DNA of 64,000 bases from Modestobacter sp. VKM Ac-2977. GTDB taxonomy: Bacteria; Actinomycetota; Actinomycetes; Mycobacteriales; Geodermatophilaceae. Of this stretch, positions 58,140 through 64,000 are shown piece by piece. Under the pieces are notes generated by a model that did not search any database, had not been told where the DNA came from, and saw only the letters and a list, made by a program, of their open reading frames with translations. The translations under genes and the position numbers were made by a program. The number at the start of each line of letters is the position of its first letter. Within the stretch, counting starts at the first letter, position 1. The stretch is from positions 709,090 to 773,089 of the forward strand of contig NZ_JAPVBQ010000003.1 of NCBI RefSeq assembly GCF_026968045.1, read 5' to 3'.

Positions 58140-60851
58140 TCAGGCCTGGGCGGCGGGCAGTTCGCCGGCGCTGGTCGCCGGCCGCGGGTGGGGCAGCGCC
58201 GGCGCACCGGAGGCCTCGGCGAGCAGCAGCAGCTCCGCCTCGTCGGCCTCCAGCGGCTTGGCGAACAGCCAGCCCTGGGCCAGGTCGCAGCGCTCGGCAC
58301 GGAGCCGGTCGCGCTGGACCTCGGTCTCCACGCCCTCGGCGACGACCTCGAGCCGCAGCGTGCGGCCCAGCTGGATCAGCCCGTGCACGATCGCCGCGTC
58401 GTCGGCCGAGCCGTCGAGCAGGTTCACGAACGAGCGGTCGATCTTGAGCACGTCGACGTCGAACTGGCGCAGGTAGCTCAGCGAGGAGTAGCCGGTGCCG
58501 AAGTCGTCCAGGGCCAGCCGGGTGCCCAGCGCGCGCAGCTCCAGGAGCCGTTCGGCCACCGCGTCCGGGTCGGTGACCAGCGCGGTCTCGGTGACCTCCA
58601 GGACCAGCGAGGACGGCGCGATGCCGCTGGAGGTCAGCGCCTCGGCGACGTGGTCGACCAGGGTGCCGCCGACCAGCTGCCGCGCGGAGACGTTGACCGC
58701 CATGGACAGCGGGGTGACCCGGGGGTGGGCGCGCTGCCAGCGGGCAGCCGTCCGGGTGGCCTCGGCGAGCACCCAGCGACCGATCGGCACGATGTGCCCG
58801 GAGTCCTCGGCGACCGGGACGAACCGGTCCGGCCCGATGGCGCCGAGGGTGGGGTGCTGCCAGCGGAGCAGCGCCTCGAAGCCGACCACCCGCTCGGTCT
58901 GCAGGTCGACGACCGGCTGGTAGACCAGCCGGAGCTGGCCGGCGGCCAGTGCCCCACCCAGCTCCCGCTCCAACTGGATCCGTTCGAGTGCGGCGGCGCG
59001 CATCTCCGGGTCGAACACGACCCACTGGGCCCGGCCGGCGGCCTTGGCCCGGTACATGGCGATGTCGGCGTCGCGGAACAACGACAGCGGGGTCGCCTCG
59101 GGTTCGGCGGCGACGATCCCGATGCTCGCGGCCACGGTGACCCGGTGGCCGTGCAGCAGCACCGGCTCGCCCAGGACCTGCAGCAGCCGCTCGGCCAGCG
59201 AGGCGGCGGCCGGCAGGCCGCCCCGGCTGTCGTCGATGAGGACGGCGAACTCGTCGCCGCCCAGCCGGGCCACCGTGTCCGCCGCGCGGACGACGCCCTG
59301 CAGCCGCTCGGCGACCGTGCGGAGCAGGTCGTCCCCGGCCAGGTGGCCGAGGCTGTCGTTGACGTCCTTGAACCCGTCGAGGTCCAGGCAGAGCACGATC
59401 GGCGGGCTGCCGGTGCGGCCGGCCCGGCGCAGCGCCTGCTCGGCGTGGTCCAGGAAGAGCGACCGGTTGGCCAGCCCCGTGAGCCCGTCGTAGAAGGCCT
59501 GGTGGGCCAGCTCCTGTTCGGCGAGCTTGCGGGGGGTGATGTCGTAGACGCTGACGGCGATGCCGCCGACGTCGGGGTCGTGCCGCAGGTCGACGGCGCG
59601 ACCGCCCAGCCACACCGTGCCCCCGGTCGGGTGGTCCCCGCGCAGGTCCAGCTCCACCGGCTCACCGGGCAGCAGTCGGGCCCGGTCCAGGGCTGCCAGC
59701 ACGTCGGCGGGGTCGATGCCGATGCCACGGAGCAGCTGCGGCAGCGACCGCCCGGCGCCACCCGGGCGCCCGAGCAGCTCGGCCAGCGACCGGGAGTCCG
59801 AGGTCAGCCGCCCGTCGCGGTCGACGACGGCCACCGCGTCGGAGGAGGTCATCGCCAGCGCCTCGTACCGCCGGGCCAGGGAGTGGACCTCGGCCCGGGC
59901 GCGGCCCTGGTCGGCGAGCAGCCGCTGGGCGCGCACGATCATCAGCACGGTCAGCGTGGAGGTGGCCAGCAGACCGGGCAGCGGTTCGACCTCCTCGCCG
60001 GCGAGCCAGGCCCGGAGCTCGAAGGCACCGGGCACGAGCAGCGGCAGGAAGGCCAGGGTCATCCGCCAGCGTCCGCCGGCCGTCCGGCGCGTCGCCGCCG
60101 GGCCGGGTGCCGCGTCCCGCCGGTCGGCCCATGGCAGCGTGGCGAACGCGACGGCGCCGATCAGCCAGCCGGCGTCCAGCCAGCCGCCGACCGTGTCCGG
60201 GGCGGCGAGCAGCAGCCAGGCCAGGTCCGAGGCCAGCCAGGCGCTGGAGCCGAGCCCCAGCAGCAGCGCCGGCACCCCGACCCGCGACTGCACGACCATG
60301 CCGCGCACCACCAGGCCGATGACCACCGCGTCCAGCAACGGGTAGGTGGCCCAGATGGCCCGGGTGCCCAGCGGCAGGTCGGCGTCGGTCAGCGTCGAGT
60401 GCACCGAGCTCTGCCAGACCACGAGCAGGGCGATCACCAGCACCGCGGCGCCGTCGAGCAGGGCGTGGAACCGGGCCCGCGGGTGGGCGTCGCCGTCCCC
60501 GGCGTAGACCAGCAGGGCGGCCCCGAGGGAGCAGTAGGAGGCCAGGTAGGCGGCATCGGCCACCGAGACGTCCGGTGGGGTGTCGGCCAGCCAGGCCTGC
60601 AGCTGCCACAGCAGGTCGCCGACGGCGTTGAGCGAGACGGTGACCGCGATCCACCGGGCCGCCGGGCCCGGGCGGCACCGCCGCACCCCCAGCCAGGCGG
60701 CGACCGCGGCGCCGGCGCTGACGACCAGGTAGACGACCGAGGCGGCGGTGTTGCCGCCGGTGGACCCGACCAGCACGACGAGGGCAGCGGCCAGCGACAG
60801 CCATGCGGCAGCGGCCCTGCGGCCGCCACCGTTCGCCGTCCTGGTGGCCAT
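58140..60851 (-). CDS. Membrane-anchored GGDEF-EAL cyclic-di-GMP enzyme
   Basis: Encodes 903 residues. About eight to ten hydrophobic segments up to ~residue 310, a PAS-like domain (~330-440), GGDEF (~450-610) and EAL (~625-870). The cyclase site is intact: ARLGGDEFAVL, with an I-site RAAD five residues before GGDEF. The phosphodiesterase site is intact: GFEALLRWQ, NVSARQL, LEVTETALV, LDDFGTGYSSL, VLKIDRSFV, AEGVETEV. Both activities are predicted; which dominates is unknown. The frame is open up to 62732 antisense to menF; ATG 60851 is the sensible start. Confidence 0.94.
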   Translation of the reverse strand: MATRTANGGGRRAAAAWLSLAAALVVLVGSTGGNTAASVVYLVVSAGAAVAAWLGVRRCRPGPAARWIAVTVSLNAVGDLLWQLQAWLADTPPDVSVADAAYLASYCSLGAALLVYAGDGDAHPRARFHALLDGAAVLVIALLVVWQSSVHSTLTDADLPLGTRAIWATYPLLDAVVIGLVVRGMVVQSRVGVPALLLGLGSSAWLASDLAWLLLAAPDTVGGWLDAGWLIGAVAFATLPWADRRDAAPGPAATRRTAGGRWRMTLAFLPLLVPGAFELRAWLAGEEVEPLPGLLATSTLTVLMIVRAQRLLADQGRARAEVHSLARRYEALAMTSSDAVAVVDRDGRLTSDSRSLAELLGRPGGAGRSLPQLLRGIGIDPADVLAALDRARLLPGEPVELDLRGDHPTGGTVWLGGRAVDLRHDPDVGGIAVSVYDITPRKLAEQELAHQAFYDGLTGLANRSLFLDHAEQALRRAGRTGSPPIVLCLDLDGFKDVNDSLGHLAGDDLLRTVAERLQGVVRAADTVARLGGDEFAVLIDDSRGGLPAAASLAERLLQVLGEPVLLHGHRVTVAASIGIVAAEPEATPLSLFRDADIAMYRAKAAGRAQWVVFDPEMRAAALERIQLERELGGALAAGQLRLVYQPVVDLQTERVVGFEALLRWQHPTLGAIGPDRFVPVAEDSGHIVPIGRWVLAEATRTAARWQRAHPRVTPLSMAVNVSARQLVGGTLVDHVAEALTSSGIAPSSLVLEVTETALVTDPDAVAERLLELRALGTRLALDDFGTGYSSLSYLRQFDVDVLKIDRSFVNLLDGSADDAAIVHGLIQLGRTLRLEVVAEGVETEVQRDRLRAERCDLAQGWLFAKPLEADEAELLLLAEASGAPALPHPRPATSAGELPAAQA

Positions 60852-60964
60852 GTCCCGTCGTCCCCCTGTCGGTGTCCCCTCCTGGAGACTGTCGGGCCGC
60901 GGGCGGGTCGTCTTCACCTGAGGCGGGCACTCGGGCGGAGGGTTCCCTCCTCCGGGGGAGGGGC

Positions 60965-62239
60965 TCAGTCCTCGAGCGCGGCCTGGAAGGCGGCCAGCTT
61001 CGCCTGGGTCTCGGCCAGCTCGGCGATCGGGTCGGAGTCGGCGACGATGCCACAACCGGCGAACAACCGGGCCTGCCGCCCGCCGTCGGCCCCGGTCAGC
61101 TGTGCGCAGCGCAGCGCCAGCCCGAACTCCCCGTCGCCGCGCGCGTCCAGCCAGCCGACGGGCCCGGCGTAGCGGCCGCGGTCCATCCCCTCGAGCTCGG
61201 CGATCACCCGGGCCGCGGTGGCGGTCGGGCTGCCGCAGACCGCGGCGGTGGGGTGCACGGCGCCCACCAGCTCCAGCAGCCCGGTCGCGTCGTCGTCCCG
61301 CTGGCGGCCGCGGACGTCGCTGGCCAGGTGCCGGACGTTGGGCAGGGTCAGCACGCTGGGCTGCTCCGGGACGACGAGCTCGTCGACGAACGGCCGCAGC
61401 GCGTCGGCGAGGGAGTCGACGGCGTAGGCGTGCTCGGCGTGGTCCTTGACCGAGGTCTGCAGGCCCGCCGCCAGCCGGTCGTCCTCCGCGCCGGCGCCCC
61501 GTGGGGCGGTGCCGGCCAGCACCCGGGCGTCCAGCTCGCGGCCGGTCCGGCGGAGCAGCAGCTCGGGGGTGGCGCCCAGCAGACCGTCGACGGCGAACGT
61601 CCAGGTGTCCGGGAACCGCTCGGCCAGCCGGAGCAGCAGCCGGCGGGGGTCCAGCGGCCGGTCGGCGGTGACCAGCAGGTCGCGGGCCAGCACCACCTTG
61701 TCCAGCTCGCCGGCGTCGATCCGGGCGACCGCGGCGGTGACGGCGCCGCACCAGGCCATCGGGTCCAGGGCGCCGTCGGCGTAGGCGAGCCGGCCGATCG
61801 AGGTGGCCGCGTGCTGGGGTGAGGTCTCGACGACGGTGAGGTCCTCGTCGTCCGCGTCGCCGGTCACGGTCACCCAGGTGCACCCGTCGCGGCGGCCCAC
61901 GACCACCTCGGGGACGACGAAGACCGACGTCCCCGCCGCCGGGTCGAAGGCCACGGAGGCGAAGAGGACCGGCCCGGAGCCGGGGACGCCGACCGGGTCG
62001 TGGACCTCGGTGCCGGCGCAGCGCTGGGCCCACCAGTCGGCCGCCTCGGTGAGCGCACCGGGGCCGGACACCTCCAGTCGGGCCGCCTCGCCCCACCCGA
62101 TCAGGCCCTCGCCGCGGCGCACCCAGGCCAGCGCGCCGTCGCGGGGGAGCAGGGTCAGCAGCGGCGTGCGCCGGGCGCCCAGCGGGGTGGTGGTGACCGC
62201 TGCCGCGCTGGTCGCGGTGCGTGCGGCTGCCGTGGTCAC
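60965..62239 (-). CDS. menF: Isochorismate synthase (MenF/EntC family)
   Basis: Encodes 424 residues, chorismate-binding family. Converts chorismate to isochorismate, feeding MenD. Visible: [98 protein letters not shown]. Could also serve siderophore synthesis, but the men context makes menaquinone the likely role. GTG 62239 follows TACCCT by 6 nt, divergent from menG. Confidence 0.93.
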   Translation of the reverse strand: MTTAAARTATSAAAVTTTPLGARRTPLLTLLPRDGALAWVRRGEGLIGWGEAARLEVSGPGALTEAADWWAQRCAGTEVHDPVGVPGSGPVLFASVAFDPAAGTSVFVVPEVVVGRRDGCTWVTVTGDADDEDLTVVETSPQHAATSIGRLAYADGALDPMAWCGAVTAAVARIDAGELDKVVLARDLLVTADRPLDPRRLLLRLAERFPDTWTFAVDGLLGATPELLLRRTGRELDARVLAGTAPRGAGAEDDRLAAGLQTSVKDHAEHAYAVDSLADALRPFVDELVVPEQPSVLTLPNVRHLASDVRGRQRDDDATGLLELVGAVHPTAAVCGSPTATAARVIAELEGMDRGRYAGPVGWLDARGDGEFGLALRCAQLTGADGGRQARLFAGCGIVADSDPIAELAETQAKLAAFQAALED

Positions 62240-62245
62240 CGCTCC

Positions 62246-62270
62246 AGGGTAGGAGAGGCGCAGGTAGCGT
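62246..62270. promoter_or_regulatory. Divergent leaderless promoter pair, menF / menG
   Basis: Minus-strand TACCCT (62246-62251) is 6 nt from GTG 62239; plus-strand TAGCGT (62265-62270) is 7 nt from GTG 62278. The start codons are 38 bp apart, so the two menaquinone genes share one compact control region. Confidence 0.6.
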
Positions 62271-62277
62271 CGCCGTC

Positions 62278-62994
62278 GTGGCGACCGGGGAACGGGCGGG
62301 GACGGCGGGGACGCGAGCCGGGCTGGACAAGCGGCCGGCGGAGGTCGCGGCGATGTTCGACCGGGTCGCCGGCCGGTACGACGTGACCAACACCGTGCTC
62401 TCCGCCGGGCTGGACGCCGGCTGGCGCCGGGCCACCCGCGAGGCGCTGGGTGCGCGGCCGGGTGCGACCGTGCTCGACGTCGCGGCCGGGACGGCGGTCT
62501 CCACCGTCGAGCTCGCCGCCGGGGGAGTGCACGCGATCGCCTGCGACTTCTCCCAGGGCATGCTGCGCGCCGGGGCGTCCCGCCCGGTGCCGAAGGTGGC
62601 CGGGGACGCGATGGCGCTGCCGCTGGCCGACGAGAGCGTGGACGGCGTCGTCATCTCCTTCGGGCTGCGCAACGTGGCCGACCCGCAGGCGGCGCTCCGC
62701 GAGTTCTCCCGGGTGACCAGGCCCGGCGGCACGCTGGTGGTCTGCGAGTTCTCCAGCCCGGTGTGGAGGCCGTTCCGGACCGTCTACACCGAGTACCTGA
62801 TGCGGGCGCTGCCGGTGATCGCGCGGGCGGTCAGCAGCAACCCGGAGGCCTACGTCTACCTGGCCGAGTCCATCCGGGCGTGGCCGCCGCAGCCGGAGCT
62901 GGCGCGGTGGCTGCAGGGCGCCGGCTGGGCCGACGTCGCGTGGCGCGACCTGACCGGCGGCGTCGTCGCCCTGCACCGGGGCACCCGGCTCTAG
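62278..62994 (+). CDS. menG: Demethylmenaquinone methyltransferase
   Basis: Encodes 238 residues, UbiE/MenG family. Last step of menaquinone synthesis with SAM. Family signatures: [20 protein letters not shown] (about residues 26-45), motif [62 protein letters not shown]. The C-terminus GVVALHRG is typical. GTG 62278, leaderless. Ends in CTAG shared with the opposite gene. Confidence 0.96.
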   Translation: MATGERAGTAGTRAGLDKRPAEVAAMFDRVAGRYDVTNTVLSAGLDAGWRRATREALGARPGATVLDVAAGTAVSTVELAAGGVHAIACDFSQGMLRAGASRPVPKVAGDAMALPLADESVDGVVISFGLRNVADPQAALREFSRVTRPGGTLVVCEFSSPVWRPFRTVYTEYLMRALPVIARAVSSNPEAYVYLAESIRAWPPQPELARWLQGAGWADVAWRDLTGGVVALHRGTRL

Positions 62995-63869
62995 TCGTCG
63001 GCCAGCACGGCCGCCAGGACGGCGTCGGCGCGGTGCTGTTCGGCCGCGTTCGTCCCGGCGAGACCGGCCCGCACGACGAGTGCCTTCCACAGCGCCCAGC
63101 CGCGGGCCCGGAGCCACGTGCCGTCGTCCAGGTCGAGGCCGGCCCGGAACGCCGCCCGGCTCCGGTCCGTGAAGAACGTCCAGGCGATGACGAGGTCGCA
63201 CGCCGGGTCACCCACCCCGCAGGTGCCGAAGTCCAGGACGGCGGCCAGCCGGCCGTCCCGCACCACCAGGTTGCCGGCCGCGACGTCGCCGTGGAACCAC
63301 CGCGGTGGCCGGTCCCAGGAGGTCGATGCGGCAGCCGCCCAGACGGCGGTGGCCGCGGCGCCGTCGATCGACCCGCCCAGTGCCTCGATCGCTGCGTGGG
63401 TCTCGCCGGCGTAGTGGGTGAGCGGGGCGCCGCGGAACCAGCTGTGCGGTCCGGCCGGTGGCCCGCCGGCCGTGTCAACCAACTGGAGGGCGGTCAGGAA
63501 CCCGGCCAGATCGGTGGCGAACGTGCTGAGGTCGCCGACCGGCGTCCCGGACGCATCGGTGCCGTCCAGCCAGCGGTACACCGACCACGGCCACGGGAAG
63601 CCTGCGCCGGGGGAGCCCTGGCCGCGCGGCACGGGGACCGGCAGCGGCAGCTGCGGCGCCAGGCGGGGGAGCCACTCCTGCTCCTTGGCCACCTGGACGG
63701 CGTAGGCCGCCGCGCTGGGCAGCCGGACGAGCAGCTCCGCACCGAGCCGGAACGTGCGGTTGTCCCAGCCGCCCGGCTCGACCGGCACGACCGGCAGGTC
63801 GGCCCACTCCGGGAACTGCGCTGCGACCAGCCGGCGCACGAGCGGGACGTCGATGTGCGCGGTGGTCAC
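62991..63869 (-). CDS. Aminoglycoside phosphotransferase-like kinase
   Basis: Encodes 292 residues of the APH/choline kinase fold. N-lobe with [18 protein letters not shown] and [19 protein letters not shown] (Lys in KEQEW), the catalytic loop [23 protein letters not shown] (Brenner motif HGDxxxxN at about 199-206) and the Mg-binding [14 protein letters not shown]. The substrate is not known; these genes are usually not resistance determinants. GTG 63869. Its stop shares CTAG with menG. Confidence 0.88.
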   Translation of the reverse strand: MTTAHIDVPLVRRLVAAQFPEWADLPVVPVEPGGWDNRTFRLGAELLVRLPSAAAYAVQVAKEQEWLPRLAPQLPLPVPVPRGQGSPGAGFPWPWSVYRWLDGTDASGTPVGDLSTFATDLAGFLTALQLVDTAGGPPAGPHSWFRGAPLTHYAGETHAAIEALGGSIDGAAATAVWAAAASTSWDRPPRWFHGDVAAGNLVVRDGRLAAVLDFGTCGVGDPACDLVIAWTFFTDRSRAAFRAGLDLDDGTWLRARGWALWKALVVRAGLAGTNAAEQHRADAVLAAVLADD

Positions 63870-63923
63870 CGGATCGCCGTGCCCTGTCCCGGCCCGGTCA
63901 GGGCCATCGACTCCCCGGCCCGG

Positions 63924-64000
63924 TCAGCCGGCGCGGCGGCCGAGCGCGCGGTAGGTCCAGCCGGCGGCCACCCAGTGGTCACGGTCCAGCGCGTTGCGCC
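63924..64000 (-). CDS. Unidentified gene, C-terminal fragment
   Basis: 24 residues visible on the minus strand, ending at TGA (63924-63926): the tail reads DRDHWVAAGWTYRALGRRAG. GC-rich coding bias suggests a real gene continuing past the right edge. Too short to place in a family. Confidence 0.5.
   Translation of the reverse strand, partial: RNALDRDHWVAAGWTYRALGRRAG

Noticed and set aside
58140..62732. A single 1530-codon open frame on the minus strand
   Set aside because: The upstream two fifths are antisense or out-of-frame to menF and menG and are low-complexity Arg/Pro/Gly sequence; only 58140-60851 shows domains and a proper start.
62991..63869. Antibiotic resistance gene (aminoglycoside phosphotransferase)
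   Set aside because: The fold is shared by many kinases of small metabolites; nothing in the sequence or context indicates aminoglycosides.
1..64000. CRISPR arrays, insertion sequences, rRNA operons
   Set aside because: No regularly spaced repeats beyond short in-gene tandem repeats, no transposase-like protein and no rRNA-like sequence were recognised on reading both strands.

Overview
The window is a dense, very GC-rich actinobacterial chromosome segment. Nearly every gene has G or C in third codon positions, GTG starts are common, and stop/start overlaps (GTGA, ATGA) are frequent. It carries mycothiol synthesis (mshA), SenX3-RegX3, a Rex-hemACDB block, a fused SUMT-HemD and ribosomal protein bS22. 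Gene order from murB to menG follows the Mycobacterium tuberculosis order from about Rv0482 to Rv0558 with insertions and losses, and rex-hemA-hemC-hemD-hemB with a BldN-type sigma factor nearby recalls Streptomyces. The likeliest source is a member of Geodermatophilaceae (Blastococcus, Geodermatophilus or Modestobacter type). That placement is inference from gene content, not a measured phylogeny.

Layout. 1-2.8 kb: end of a DUF885 gene, an unknown gene and nhaA. 2.8-7.7 kb: pabC divergent from a tightly overlapping operon fur-ygfZ-BKACE-rsiG-asparaginase. 7.7-9.7 kb: an Rv0474/hbhA/Rv0476-like cluster plus PspC. 9.7-18.5 kb: methyltransferases, a mycothiol-type DinB protein, murB, GNAT, SDR, mshA, YbjN and an MFS exporter. 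18.7-23.8 kb: an alpha-oxoamine synthase, gpmA, phoU and senX3-regX3. 23.8-30 kb: a hairpin-rich gap, small proteins, a GlxA-type regulator, an Rv0495c-like protein, ppx, a membrane protein, a DJ-1 protein and proC. 30-38 kb: an Rv0500A-like HTH protein, bS22, an epimerase, PlsC, an inserted AlbA_2/Schlafen gene of lower GC, SerB1, a BldN-type sigma factor, an acyl-CoA synthetase and a glutaredoxin. 38-50 kb: rex-hemA-hemC-hemD-hemB, hemL, a phosphatase and the complete System II cytochrome c maturation set (resA, ccdA, resB, ccsB). 50-64 kb: menaquinone synthesis (menA, menE, menC, menD, menF, menG) interleaved with small membrane proteins, a CDP-alcohol phosphatidyltransferase, a GGDEF-EAL protein and an aminoglycoside-phosphotransferase-like gene. 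menB is not in the window.

Together the second half makes what aerobic respiration needs: heme, cytochrome c assembly and menaquinone. The heme block sits behind a Rex operator that overlaps the promoter. Three components suggest developmental or second-messenger control: an RsiG homologue with both c-di-GMP-binding motifs intact, a GGDEF-EAL enzyme with intact active sites and I-site, and a BldN-type sigma factor. No tRNA, rRNA, CRISPR array, transposase or prophage was recognised. A recurring signal is a -10-like hexamer (TAnnnT or CAnnnT) placed 6-8 nt before a start codon, which suggests widespread leaderless transcription.
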